Source: Hypholoma sublateritium FD-334 SS-4 (taxonomy: Eukaryota > Basidiomycota > Agaricomycetes > Agaricales > Strophariaceae). Taken from it: a stretch of DNA of 64,000 nt. Numbering within the stretch: the first letter of the stretch is position 1; each line of letters begins with the position of its first letter. Shown here in pieces: positions 21,867 through 33,595 of this stretch. Under the pieces are notes generated by a model. The model saw only the letters and a list, made by a program, of their open reading frames with translations, was not told the origin of the DNA and ran no database searches. The stretch spans positions 955,788 through 1,019,787 of the forward strand of contig KN817521.1 of assembly GCA_000827495.1 (NCBI GenBank), read 5' to 3'. The translations under genes were made by a program, and so were the position numbers.

Positions 21867-23699
21867 ATGCATCCCAGCGGCTCAAATACCGCTCCCACAC
21901 AATATTCCGCCGCCAATTTTGCCCAGCCTCCCCATCAGCCCCAGATCGCCCATCACCCAGCTGCCGCCGCGCCCACTGCACCCCAGTCGCATCCTCTGCC
22001 CGGCCAATACGCCATCACCGCCGCCGCCCATGGCCCAGCCGACCCCAGCGCCCGCCCTCCAGCGCCGCCGACCCGCGCGCTCACCGCCCAACATTACGCC
22101 ATGCTCGCCAGCCGCATGCACACCGCGATCTCCAAGGACTGGGTCCCGCACCCTATGGCGCCCGACGTCGCCTACCAGCACCTCATCGCGACGCGGCGGC
22201 GCATCGAGCGCATCCGCGTGCTCGAGACGGAACAGGCCGCCCGCCTCCCCGCCGTCGACCCGCACATCGAACAGGCGCTCTTCGTCGCGCGCATCGACTA
22301 CCGCACGCGCTTCGCGCGCATCTTCCCCATAAACCACCTGCCGGCCGAGATCCTCACCAACATCATGCGCCTCGTCTGCTGGTCCGCCCAGGACCCGCGC
22401 ACGAGCACCCGCACGCGCCTGCACCTCACATGGGTCTGCCGCCAGTGGCGCGCGGTCATGTTCAACGACCACACGCTCTGGAACGCCATCTGGTTCTCGG
22501 ACTACCCCGACTACGAGCGCTCCTTCGCCTGGCTCGAGCGCTCTGGCAACGCCGCCGTCGACGTGCGCATCAACGACAGCAAGGAGAAGCCGTGGTCCTT
22601 GGACATGGGGATGCGGGTCATCAACAAGCTGTTTACCAAGCTGCCAAATATCCGCGTCCTCGTCGTCGTGCTGCAGGACTGGGACCCGCTCTTGTACCTT
22701 CTGAACAGCCTTACCCGGGTGAAAACAGAAAATATGCATATCATCATGGAGCGCTTGGAGGTGCACCGCACGGGGCCGACGTATGAACAGCAGGGCACGG
22801 CCCACGAGCAAGCATACTACCGCCGCCTGCTCCCGCTCTTCGGCGGCGCCTTCGTCCCCTCCCTCGCGCACTTCAGCGCCAACGCCGTCCACTTCGACTG
22901 GAGCCGCTCCGTGATCACCAACATGTCCACGCTCGACCTGCGCCGCATCCCGCTCGAGCGCGTGCCCACCATCACCGAGTTCCGCTCGCTCCTGCGCAAC
23001 TCCGCGCACTCGCTGCGCAAGCTCGTCCTCGACGGCGCGGGGCCCAAGTGGCCGCTCGGGCCCCTGCACACGCCCCCCGTCGCCCTCCCCGCGCTGCGCT
23101 CCCTCGCGCTCGGCGACTTCAGCCCGTCGTACGGCGTGTACGCCGCCGCGCAGTTCCTCGCGCCGCACACGCTCGACCTCACGCTCATGAACGTCATCCG
23201 CGAGGACTTCACGCCGTTCTACAACCTCATGACCGCGCGCACGCCGCACCTCCGCGTGCTCACGCTCTACGGCGCGGAGATCGCGCACGACACGCCCGGC
23301 GCGCGCGCCGCGTTCGTGCGCCTCCTCGCCGCGCTCCCGCGCCTCGCGTACCTGCGCCTCAACGGCGTCTCCCCGGCGATGCTCGACCTCTTCCTGTACG
23401 ACGCGGAGCGCATGCAGCCCGCCGCGGGCGTGCCGACCGCGCACCCCGTCTGCCCCGCGCTCGCCGTGCTCGAGTACCACACGATCGACGTCCCCCACCT
23501 CGCGCGCTGGCTCGCGGCCCGGCGCGGCATGGGCCTCCCGCTGCGCAAGGTGTACATGAGCCTCCGCGCGGTGCAGGAGCTGTCGCCGGAGCACCGCGAG
23601 CTGCTGCTGCAGGCCGTGGACGACCCCGAGACGGTGCAGGTCCTGAACCCCATCTTGCGCGCGCCGGAGGAAGAGGCGCTGCTGTCTGAGAATGCTTAG
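21867..23699 (+). CDS. F-box protein, intronless and GC-rich
   Basis: F-box proteins are substrate adaptors of SCF ubiquitin ligases and bind Skp1 through the F-box. This 610-residue frame has no intron. The N-terminus is Pro/Ala/Gln-rich low complexity (MHPSGSNTAPTQ). The F-box lies at about residues 155-210 (INHLPAEILTNIMRLV...WVCRQWRAVMFNDHTLWN), preceded by a helical stretch rich in Arg. The rest is leucine-rich and probably forms LRR-like repeats (SLRKLVLDGAG, HTLDLTLMNVI, HLRVLTLYGAEI, RLAYLRLNGVS). F-box proteins of this layout are greatly expanded in Agaricomycetes. The third codon position is almost always G or C, which also opens long false frames on the opposite strand. The start is the ATG at 21867. 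The target is unknown. Confidence 0.85.
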   Translation: MHPSGSNTAPTQYSAANFAQPPHQPQIAHHPAAAAPTAPQSHPLPGQYAITAAAHGPADPSARPPAPPTRALTAQHYAMLASRMHTAISKDWVPHPMAPDVAYQHLIATRRRIERIRVLETEQAARLPAVDPHIEQALFVARIDYRTRFARIFPINHLPAEILTNIMRLVCWSAQDPRTSTRTRLHLTWVCRQWRAVMFNDHTLWNAIWFSDYPDYERSFAWLERSGNAAVDVRINDSKEKPWSLDMGMRVINKLFTKLPNIRVLVVVLQDWDPLLYLLNSLTRVKTENMHIIMERLEVHRTGPTYEQQGTAHEQAYYRRLLPLFGGAFVPSLAHFSANAVHFDWSRSVITNMSTLDLRRIPLERVPTITEFRSLLRNSAHSLRKLVLDGAGPKWPLGPLHTPPVALPALRSLALGDFSPSYGVYAAAQFLAPHTLDLTLMNVIREDFTPFYNLMTARTPHLRVLTLYGAEIAHDTPGARAAFVRLLAALPRLAYLRLNGVSPAMLDLFLYDAERMQPAAGVPTAHPVCPALAVLEYHTIDVPHLARWLAARRGMGLPLRKVYMSLRAVQELSPEHRELLLQAVDDPETVQVLNPILRAPEEEALLSENA

Positions 23700-24150
23700 T
23701 ATTGCTGTCGTCATGCTTTCCACTGCTTTACTGCTCTGTAGTAAATTATCTCGCTTACATATATACCTTATTGTAGCCTTACATAGTCTGTACATATACC
23801 AGGTACTAGCTTGCAACATTCCCGTGCTGAAATTAAATCTCAAACATATAATATCGAATGGCACCAAGTCCGATTTGCCTCCATTGGTAATTATGTGTGG
23901 CAGAGCGGAAGCATTTTTAGAGGCACGCTTCCACAAACGGGAAATGCCCCAACTTGGTTGATCAACTGCATCCGATTGTTGAGTTATCAAACAACGTCAC
24001 AGTGCTCAATCAGTGATAAGCAGTGATATGAATGCACAGGAATGCACAGTGATATAGGCGATAATGTGATGAAGCAGATTTATAATGTGATTTTGAACAA
24101 AGGCAGAAACGGGCAGGAAACACCGGCGCGCGCAGTATACAACAAGTACT
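23700..24150. other. Intergenic stretch, no gene seen
   Basis: About 450 bases between the 3' ends of the F-box gene (plus) and the UTP17 gene (minus). It is AT-rich. A short direct repeat of aatgcacag occurs near 24028-24047. Nothing coding was recognised. Confidence 0.5.
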
Positions 24151-27100
24151 TTAACTGGACGCCTTTTTCCGCTTTTTGCCGTTGAGAAGTGGGCTTGGCG
24201 GAGTAGGAATAGTAGCCGGGAGGACGTCGCGCCCAACCGCATGGGTAGGTAGCCGTTTCGATCTCGATAACGGTGTTTCTAACGCGCGGGGAGCGCCGTT
24301 GATCTCCTTCGGGTGAATCCCGTTTAGCTTGCTATTCACGTTGACCACCAAAGGCGGGCTTCCTGAAAAGATTGTCCCATCAACAAAGATAATGAATTTT
24401 CTACAGATGCTAGATCCTACCTGTCATACACCGCGCCCTGAAAAGTTTGGTGAAAGCGTCCATTTCGCCGGGGTTCGGTACACGTGAAGCGTGTCTGGAA
24501 GCAGACGTGTTAGTGTCTTGTTCTTCTTCCATGACGATATCTTCTTCTTCATCGGCATCGTCCGCTATACTGGGTTCGGCAGGCCGCAGCGTTAAGAAAG
24601 ATTTTATCAAAGGATTGAAAAGATCATCAAGCGAAGGCGCGAGATAGGCCGGCGTATCAAACACTTCGTGCGATTTGCTGTCCTTGCGCAGAAGTGAAGG
24701 CGCCTGCAAGGGATCAGAACTCGTAGATGCGAACGCAGAGACGCCGAATATATCCTCAAACAAAGTCCGTTTCGGAGGTTGGTTTTGAATGTTCATCGCT
24801 GTCGCGGTACGACCCTCATCTTTGAGCGTTTGTCGGGAATCGCCGAACGTCACCACTCTCCAGGAATGAGTGATGCCGACAAGGCTGAAGCCGGATCCTG
24901 AGTTGAAAGAAGCCCAGACAGCATTCCGAAGGCCAAACGGCAAAGAGCGGATTGCTATCGGTGTGCTTGACAAAGCCTGGAATATAGAAACTGTCGTCCG
25001 TCGTTCCTCGTCCACTATAGTAGGTGAATGGAACACGGCAAAAGAAGAATCTTTTTGATGAGGGACAACTTTGTCGATGGGCTGAGGTGGTACGCAATGC
25101 CAAACAACTATACAATTCAACAATGAGCACAAATTCGCCGAGGGAAGTTCCCTTCGCGGGAAACGCACCAGAACTGTTAATTAGGTCCCACATTACGAGG
25201 GATTTAGGATATGCGGCCAGAAGATACCGTCCCTCGGTGCCAATGAAATGAACGAAAGAGGTCTTCTCCGAATTTGGCGATGTCAAGGTTTGGCAAAGAG
25301 AACCGGAGAGGGCATCGTATACAGCAATATGAGCACCCACAGATACAGCAAAAAGGGAAGCGTCAGAGGACCATGAAACCGACGAAGGTATCTCGGAACG
25401 GAAGCTGAGAGTAGCGAAAGTAGTCCACGAGTCTAAGTGGTATGATGAGATCCGAGATGATGAGCGAGAAAGTAAAATGCGTACCACTTATCGCCGGGGA
25501 TGTTGAACCAGACGCAACGGATCTCTTCCAGAGCCTCCAGACTTTAATGTACCCATCTCTACCTGTTGTAACCAATTGCGAAGAAGGACCATCATCTTGA
25601 ACGGGACTAAAGCTGACGTCGGTGATTTTTTCAGTGCCATGTGGGCGGTCAATGCGCGTATTCAGTATCCAATTATCTTGACTCTTGTCCCAGGCCCAAA
25701 TTTTGAGGTAAACATCCGAGTGGAAACCTGCGTCCCCCTCTCGACTGTCAACGGTGGCCATCCACTTACCACAAGAAGAAATGACAACAGATTCCACACG
25801 AGCAAGTGTGAGAGGTTTGTCATCCCGTCGAGAAACCCTATTTGACGGCGAAATTTCCAATTCACCAAGAAGGGTGGATCCAAAGGGAGAATACATTTGA
25901 AGGGATGATGGATGGGAAGAGGGAAGGACGAGTGTTGATGAGAGTGGTTGAATAGCGATGGGTGCAGAGCTCGATTTTGAGGTAGACGTCCAATTTTGCG
26001 ATTGTGCAGGATCTACAGATACATAATCAAACAACAAGATCTCAGGGGTAAGAGAGCCGTTTGCGTACCGATTTTTATTCGAGAGTAGTTCCTAGTGACC
26101 TTCAAAGTAGTCGCACCAATAAATGTGTACGTTGCATCAGCAAGGCCCAAAAGATACTCCTCTTCCCCGTTTCCGTTCCTTGACGATAAAACTGAAACTG
26201 TACTGATTGGAGCGCCAAGACGGGGTACGAACTCCTTCTTGCCCGTATGCAATTGCCAGATTACGAGAACGGACTCTTCTCCACCACTCAGCAGGTACGC
26301 ACCATTGGGCGTGAAGGACAGCGACGAAACAGCGTGAGCGTGCCAGTGTAGTAATCGTGTCTGAGTACGCTTTTCCACACCATGGGCGTCAACAGCAAGA
26401 TTGTCGTTCAAACAATACCATAAGCGAATGACACCTTTGTCGTCACCAGTCGCGAAGTATTCCTCTGAAGGATGGAATGCTAGACACCTCAGACGCTCCG
26501 GGGAAACATATTTCGTGAATCCGGCCGACAACGAGGAAGTTTTCGCGACGTAGATCGTGTGGCCGGCTGCGGCCACCAACCAGACACCATTTGAAGAGAT
26601 GGCAAGGCCACTTGGGAATCTGGTCTTGCCAATGGACGTGATTTCTCTAGATTGGCTGGTGTGGTCGGATGATTTGAGGGAAATTTGCATAACCACAGCA
26701 TTTTTATCTTGCGAATACGCAAATAATCAGCGTGCGCGAGTGGCATATGCAATGAAGCTCACCGGTGCCCGCTGCCTTCTTCCGCGACAAAGACGCTGCC
26801 ACAAAAATCGATCCTTTGAATTGTTCGTGGCCGCAGATATAATGTATGGGTTGGCCAACGTCGATCGTCTGCAATAGAGTCGCGTTAATGAAATCCCATA
26901 TCATCACCCTCCCGTCCAACGACCCCGTGAGTAACTGGAAGGCATTGTGTGGGTTGAGTATAGCCGACGTTAGGATATCCGACTGGGCATTCTCGCCCGT
27001 AGGGGCAGGAGCTGTCAACGTGGAAACGACCACACCAGTTGCAGTGGAGTAAATCTTCACTGACGGCCCTACCAAGGAGAAAAAGTAGCTGGACAACTTC

Positions 27101-27377
27101 TCAGTAAGAAGAATAATAGAAAAATGACGTCAAATGCCCACCTTCCGTCCTTTGTAAAAACTGGCGGTATCCGACTCGAGGATGGATCTGTAAGAGATGC
27201 CCAATTCCAAGGTGTATCATTCTCCCAACTCGGTGCACTCCATGGTTCTACGTGATTGAGCACTGGGGCGCTTTTGTTGTTGTTTCCTTTTCCCTTCTGC
27301 TTATTTGAGGTCGTTTTGGGCGCTTCCTTAGAGGGATTGGGGACGGGCTTGGGATGCTTTGGATTGGAAGCAGCCAT
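24151..27377 (-). CDS. UTP17: U3 snoRNP/t-UTP WD40 protein Utp17 (WDR75, Nan1)
   Basis: A subunit of the t-UTP complex of the small-subunit processome. It acts in the nucleolus in rRNA transcription and early 18S processing. The protein of roughly 900 residues starts MAASNPKHPKPVPNPSKE with a Lys-rich tail. It then has WD40 repeats: KIYSTATGVVVSTL, LTGSLDGRVMIWDF, CLAFHPSEEYFATGDDKGVIRLWY, SSLSFTPNGAYLLSGGEESVLVIWQL. A second propeller follows (TDVSFSPVQDDGPSSQLVTTGRDG YIKVWRLW, SVSWSSDASLFAVSVGAHIAVYDA). An acidic C-terminal region (DADEEEDIVMEEEQD) and the basic nuclear-type ending NGKKRKKASS complete it. The two-propeller layout, with the LFEDIFGVSAF element after it, is typical of WDR75. 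Five or more introns are needed. The stop is complementary to 24151-24153. Confidence 0.88.
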
Positions 27378-27717
27378 TTGAGACGGCGTTCGCAGTCTAT
27401 CTCCTCATATTACACCGCAAAAAAGTGAGCCAAACAACACATAAACACTGATGGCCCAAAACGAGCACATTCGATCATCGGCCTTGAGAAGCGCTCATTA
27501 ACGGCCAAGTTTGGGGCCAAGGGCAGTTAGTGACTTTTTACGGTATATACGGTACACAAATTACGCAGGACGGAAAAACCTATCTGCAGTGAAGGTTTAC
27601 ATTATAATTACGGATTACTTATACTGTCGTTATATTATGATACGCTACAGGTGTAGTACAGCACGCTATCAACCACTTGAAATGTCCATAAATTCCTCAG
27701 CAACATAAACGTATCAA
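27378..27717. other. Promoter region of UTP17, no gene seen
   Basis: About 340 bases between the UTP17 start and the stop of the upstream methyltransferase gene, both on the minus strand. It contains AT-rich tracts near 27600-27660. No further feature was recognised. Confidence 0.5.
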
Positions 27718-29927
27718 TCATAAGTTATAGCCAACAATGGCTCTCACAGCACGACAGGGAATTTGCATCTCCTCGATGGTGGCATGCTTTCGTGCTTCAA
27801 GCATACTTTCTCGAAGTCGCTGTGCTTCGATAAGTTCAGCTTTCGAAAGCGGTTCCTTGGACGGTAAAGGCCATCCCATGTCATCGAGAGAGCACCAAAG
27901 CGACACTCGCATCTCCATATCCCTAAAGGAAATAGCCGGTCAAAATTTGTTCGAATAACGTTGCGAATGGACCATACTTTTGGAATCTCTCTATCAACTT
28001 CTCAAACTTCTTTCTGCTTTTCAGTTCCTCGAGCTCTTCATCATCGTCCCAACCAAATGGCAGAAGCTCGTGCTTTCTGTTCCGTATCCTGTCCTTGAGT
28101 TCTTCCCACATGGCCTCTTGGCAAGCTAAAACGAGTTGATACGTTCGGTACAGGTGCATCGCAAGCGATCTATCGTTCAGTTTGTTGACCTGATCCCCGG
28201 GAAATAGTGATCCAGGAGGCAGATGCGTATTGTCTTCAATGGCCGAGTTGTCTACCATATAACGATGCTGTAATGGTAACGTCGTGATATCGATGTATGG
28301 TACGGAGTCCCCGTTCTCAGATAGATCGAAAGATGACAAAGAGGTGTCGCCGTTATAAGATAAAGGACTGGATTTTGTTCGCGGACGAGAGTGAAATTCA
28401 GATGATGCTCGAGAAATCAGAGTAGAGCTTGTTGCGGTTGATATAGACGAAGAAAAGGAGAAAGAAGGAGCTCGATGTCCGTTACCCGGCACGATAGTTG
28501 AAGCTCGAGAACTTAGAAGTTCAGAATTTGGGTCTGGTATTATATATGATGGCGTTATTTGCATTGGCAGCGGCTGAATCGGTGGTAATGGGGGCATAGG
28601 AAAGCTGACAATAGGCCCCAATGCCACCTGGCGGAAGTAAGTGGTAAGATAAATGGGCAGTACAGCTATTACACCAATCAGTATATAATGTTGGATGTGA
28701 TATGGAGAAACTTGCATGAAGGTTTCATGTTGATGAAACGGCTCTCGTAAATGGACTCATGCAGCGATTCAAGTAGCGCATGATCGTGAGTAGGCGCATT
28801 TGCCACTTCCATGGAAGAAGGCCCAGAGGTCGTAGGGAGTCGGTAGTGATGATTACCGGCTGGATTGTGGACTGACGTAGATCTTAACGGTCGAACCCGA
28901 AGAGCCTGCGTGAACCACCGAGGAAGGACAGGAAATATAATGTCTAAATGAAAATTACAACCAAATCAAATTATTGCCATAGAAGCGAACTTGCACTTCA
29001 ATTACACGTACCATCTTCTATTACTTCAATTGAACCACCTTGAGCCAGAACCCTGCCAATCTCCTAAACACGCATTTAACATAACGATAAAGGTGATAAG
29101 TAATGTGGCGTACTGCAAATAATGTATCCCACTGGATAAAGAGTGAGATTCTAGAAACCCAGCGTAACGTCTGGCAGCTTAATCACCTTATTTTCTGGCA
29201 CACCTGTCGCTATCGATTGAACATGGACATGGTCGAATTCATCTTCAGCAAATGGTAATTTGTTCGTGACACTGGTTTGAAATGAGTGTATCGAAACAAC
29301 AGGGAGGAGATTGGCGACATACAAATTACCATGCGTCCATTCGATTCTGTCGGCTATTGAAGGTGGTAACAGGTGGAGTGGGATTTGAATATCGGCAAGG
29401 TCAAATCCAACCTGAAAAGTACAGGGTGCCATGTCAGATGGAAGTGCAACTATTGGGGTGCTTTCCTCACAAATTCACATTCTGGCCACGCTTTCGCTGC
29501 ATCGATGATCCAGTTACCTGTCTGTATCTTTCTGTAAAAATAAGAATGCAATAGATAGCATGCAACATACCCCACAGCCTAAATCTAACACACGGGTTGG
29601 GTGTCGTTCCCTGAAAGGCACGAATGATATTGACCCCCTAAGGTGTTGAGCCATTCGATTGTCAAGGCCTTCTCTAAAATTGTGTATTTTCACGAGGTCA
29701 GGAATTGAAAGTGGAAAGCGGCATCGCTGGAGATGAAGCACGTACAATTCGAGCACATTCCTGTCGTAGGAAAGCGGATATGGGGCTTTCTCTTTATCGT
29801 ACGAATGGTGTTTTTTTCCATATTTATATTGGAAATCCTTCCTTCTCATATGTCTCCGTCCTTCTCCAGAATACGAGGTCGAGCCAGTCGAGTAAGTGGG
29901 GGTAAGCGTAGGCGAAGCGAGTGACAT
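27718..29927 (-). CDS. SAM-dependent methyltransferase with fungal C-terminal extension
   Basis: A class I methyltransferase; the substrate is unknown. Nine or so exons rebuild: YPLSYDRNVLELYVLHLQRCR, then motif I VLDLGCG-TGNWIIDAAKAWP (an intron splits the Gly loop), CEF-VGFDLADIQIPL, IEWTHGNF-VTNKLPF, EDEFDHVHVQSIATGVPENK, the 18-nt exon WDTLFA, EIGRVLAQGGSIEVIED, and DIIFPVLPRWFTQALRVRP. The second half (from HDHALLESL and YLTTYFRQVALGPIVSFPMP to the end) is a region I associate with this fungal methyltransferase family; it contains Ser-rich linkers and a charged helix (ELKSRKKFEKLIERFQK). One intron appears to be GC-AG (28666-28715). The ATG is at 29927. The apparent frame upstream begins with TTG and is not used. 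Confidence 0.82.
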
Positions 29928-30473
29928 GATTGTTGGTGCCAAGTTACGCCAGTTTACGCTCGGCGTATTACTTATAGCAACCTGATTCTGAGTGACAGAA
30001 AAGTTGAGGACGACTGTGCGTGATGTAGTTGTATATCCCGAGGAGTTGGTTCACAAGTCCATGACCGCCAGCAAGAAGCAATGATGGGGAGGAACTTCGA
30101 TAGGAGGAGATGGCCGAGGCGGACGTTCAACGTTCAACGTCAACGTCTTTACAGAGATAAATGATGCGTGCAATATCTTCTCTCTCCGGCATATGTACTC
30201 GGCAAATAGTAAACACACGGTATCACAAATCTCAAACGATCTCTTGTGTAAAAGTTTGCAGAAAGGCCTTCGTCATTGATATTTCGGAAAGAGTCGAGAA
30301 AGAGTCTAATATTAAGCTGAAGCATCATTTGATTGAACCCGGGGTATGTGAAGTGCTACGTAGTACGGATTAAGTACTTGTATGCACAGCCATGGTAACA
30401 GAGGATCATAATTCGCTGGCGAAATCGCGAAGGAAGAAGTTAGGAAGAAGAGGGGAAAACACGGCAAAAAAAA
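29928..30473. other. Intergenic stretch, no gene seen
   Basis: About 545 bases between the methyltransferase 5' end and the 3' end of the next minus-strand gene. A short direct repeat (acgttcaacgttcaacgtcaacg) lies near 30122-30145. A 70-codon frame at 30161-30373 has no recognisable features. Confidence 0.5.
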
Positions 30474-31814
30474 CTAAACATATGGCCCCTTCAATGGACC
30501 AAGCATCAAGCTCTTAGACTTCATCATCCGCACAAACCAGTCACCCAGTACGAATCCCCACAGGAAGCCCATGTACCCAACGCCTCCAGTCTGAAGGAAG
30601 ATAGTTAGACGCTGCTGGCGGCATATAACTTGTAGTAGTTTACCTTTCCAAGCATTACGACAATAACTTCTGGGCTACCCTTGTATTCCTTCAGCGATTT
30701 TCCTTTAAGGTATGCGATCACGTTGGCAGCAACAATTGCGCCGTGAGCCTGTGCTTTCAGCAATTGCTTCTGTTCGGGCCAGTTGACAACGTCGCCGACA
30801 GCAAAGATTTCTGGGTGATTGGGTAGCTGGAGGGTTGGCTCAACGTTGAGGCTGCCATTTGGTGCAAGAACGTCATCTCCTAGTGAATGTGCAATGAAGT
30901 CTGTGTTCGGCTTGGGTCCGCGGGTAGTGAGCTGTGAAACTGTTTTAAGTAATATTGTTATCAAGGGGAAATTTAATTACCACTAAGTCGGCCTGAATGC
31001 GCTTTCCATTCCTGGTCTTCACGTAGCCACGGTCGATTTGGAGATCATCAAGATAGTCATTCGTCACCAACTTGATTTGTCTCGCGGCGAGGGCGGATTC
31101 TAAAGCATTCCTGAACTTCTGGGGGTAGTCTTCGTTCAGAACATTTTTGTTGCCTTGAACGATGGTAATTGATTTTTCCTATCGACAGCGGAACATGAAC
31201 ACTCGAATCTGTAAATAAAGAAAGTGATGATGCTCACAGGCCATGTATCAGCGATCTCTCCGGCCAATTCTGTTGAAAGACTTGCGTTAGCATAATTTTA
31301 TACCGGATCTCGCCTGAATTGACACACCAAGCCCAACAGCGCCTCCGCCGACAAGAACGATACTGTTAGCAGCCTTAATTGAGGCTCGGCTATCCGCCCA
31401 ATACTGACGAAGTTGTTTCGGATCGTCGGGGAATCCGAAATTGTTGGGCCACGTCGAGCCGGGAGAAAGCACTAGGGCATCAAAGGCAACGCGCTCATTG
31501 TTAGACAAAACAACGTTACCACCGCGGCCTTTCTCGGATTTCTCGATGGTGTCGACTTTCGCCTGAATAAAGGTACCCCTTCCCTTGATAAATATGTCCT
31601 TCAAAGGGATGAGCACCTGGTCTTCGATCCCTTCTGGCTTCGAAACAACGAGGCGCACAGTGGCGGGGAGAAGAATAAAGTTGGGGCGAGGGTCAATGAG
31701 GATGAGGTTGAATTTGGACGTATCCAAGGATTTGGAGAGAGTCCTGGCAGTAATAGCACCTCCTGCACCGCCTCCGATGATAACAATGTTTTTGCGACCG
31801 ATCCTTGTAGCCAT
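30474..31814 (-). CDS. AIF/AMID-like FAD-dependent NAD(P)H oxidoreductase
   Basis: A pyridine nucleotide-disulfide oxidoreductase fold of the AIF-M2/AMID type, which transfers electrons from NAD(P)H through FAD to quinone-like acceptors. About 375 residues in five exons. The FAD Rossmann motif is at the N-terminus (KNIVIIGGGAGGAITARTL). FDALVLSPGS and the NAD(P) Rossmann motif follow (SIVLVGGGAVGL-ELAGEIADTWP, made across an intron), then KSITIVQGNKNVLNEDYP, QADLV-LTTRGPKPNTDF and the second FAD motif PEIFAVGDVVNWPEQKQ. The C-terminus TGGVGYMGFLWGFVLGDWFVR is hydrophobic and may associate with membrane. The stop is complementary to 30474-30476. No N-terminal mitochondrial targeting sequence is apparent, as in AMID. 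A role in cell death is not implied by the sequence. Confidence 0.87.
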
Positions 31815-33595
31815 TTCGGTAAAATTGAGTGTAGAAGTTGAAGCAAGGAACTTCCTATGGGTCTTGTAACAATCATAGTAGATTCCTTCTGCAATGCTTT
31901 TGTAGTGTCCAGCCTTGCGCCTTGCTAGGGCCTGCTTTGTAAATTCGTTACATACATGAATTGCATCAGCACTGTTGAGAAGTTTGTAAAGTCCCTGTAT
32001 CTGTCTGCTTAGAAAAGCGCCCGTATTACTAGAGGAACAGTCAGCACAATCTTGTCAGGATACTTCATATTTGGCGTGGGATGCTTGCTGGGGGTAAGCC
32101 CCAACAGATCGAACTCAGTAGGAGCCACCAGGAATCGAATCATAAATTGGTTTTAAGCTGGCCCAAAGCTGGCCTTGCCTTCAACATCGACGATGACATT
32201 TCCCCCAGACCAGACCAAGTGATTTCAAACGGGAGTCCCCTCTTACTTCAACCAGTGTTCTTAACACCCTATGGAAGTCAATAGACAGTGAGCTATAAAG
32301 AGTGTCAATTCCATACTTGAGCACATATTACGGCGATTCGTACCATTACACAACCAGTGGTATTGCAATGGGAAAAGCAGTGATCTTCTTGACAACCTGC
32401 ATACCAAAGGTACGTGTTGGTTCTCTGGGCTTTAACAGAATATTAGTTTTGCAAGGCATTTGGTTCATTGATTCATATTACTATCAAAAAAATCCTGATA
32501 GTACCAGAGCTCAATTTAATCATCAAGTTTAAGCTGCGATGAAGCTTGGCATTAAGAAAAGCGATTTGAAGTTGCTGTTATGACTCACATAGACCCATGG
32601 AATATATGGGTACCCCACTGTCAGCGCGCAGAACGTAAGTGGCACGGCCACAATTGATCGTTGTGGCGCAAGAAATCCCGCTTCAGTCGGAATGTGATTT
32701 CAGCACTGCCGCCCATGGTTGTGGGCTGTAAGTTTGACCACGTTTCGTAGTCGTAGTCCTGCCTCTGCCAGGTCACTGTCTGCATGAATTAGTGCAATGG
32801 TCGAGACGCTGGAGGAAAACGAATACTCAACTTGAATGAAATATAGGTCTACGGCATGTGGCCTTTCAAAGTTTCATGTGTGTGAAGTGAGCGCCATGAA
32901 TCAGCGCCACTTAGTACTACTGAATTCGATCATAAAGGGTAGGAAGCCCAGTTTGATCTGACTGACTGCAACTGTCAATGTCCTTCTCCATGAACCACAA
33001 TCTGACTCTGATGTCTGCAGTTCATGAAGGGGTAAAAGTAAGGGAGGCTGCCTTGGGGAGTATGAAGATTGACGGCCATTAGTTTAACTATCGGCTCAGC
33101 AACGGATTGCGGATGGTCGAATATGAGTATACGCGTATATCTGGTTTTGTTGGGTGGTAAACGCCGGGGGTTGATTGCCTGTGTCAAAATGAAGATGAAT
33201 GTTTTGGATAAAGCTTGTGGGATGGTGGGTGAGAGGCATTTTCAGAGCAGCCTACGTTGATAGACGACATTTTGCTTGAAATATTGAACATTACAAGCTA
33301 GCACGCGCCAGCCTCGTGGCAGCTTGAAGGTGAACCCAGTGAGCAAGAATTTTCGAATTAGTTCCTGCACACTGTTCCTAAGAGAATGGTCGTTGTGATG
33401 TTAGATACAGAGCATTTCCACTGGGGATCAAGAGTACTTGTACAAGATCTGAGGGTTATGCGACGAGGAAGACACTTGAGTGACTTGTGAGTGACAGAAA
33501 GCTTTGTCTACTGATAGCGTGAGAAATGACGTACGGTGTCACGGCCAAAGTCAGGGGAAGCATAGCGCGAGCAAGATGATCATCTACAACAAAGA
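31815..33595. other. Long intergenic stretch (1.8 kb), at most a short orphan exon
   Basis: Lies between divergent genes. Several unrelated short frames are present and none is recognised. The only stretch that reads like protein is the minus-strand frame at 32621-32785, listed separately. The rest looks like ordinary noncoding DNA. Confidence 0.45.
32621..32785 (-). other. Short orphan frame (54 codons), possible exon or gene relic
   Basis: ATG complementary to 32783-32785, TGA complementary to 32621-32623. The peptide contains TWQRQDYDYETWSNLQ and GGSAEITFRLKRDF. Its aromatic and charged composition looks more like a real protein segment than random frames do. The ATG lies within a possible acceptor context (GCAGACAG|TGACC). 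There are no convincing partner exons. It could be a small gene, one exon of an unfinished gene, or a relic. I do not recognise it. Confidence 0.22.

Noticed and set aside
21882..23990. 702-codon open frame on the minus strand opposite the F-box gene
   Set aside because: It mirrors the GC-biased third positions of the F-box gene. Its product is an Arg/Glu/Val-rich low-complexity string. The plus frame has a clear F-box.
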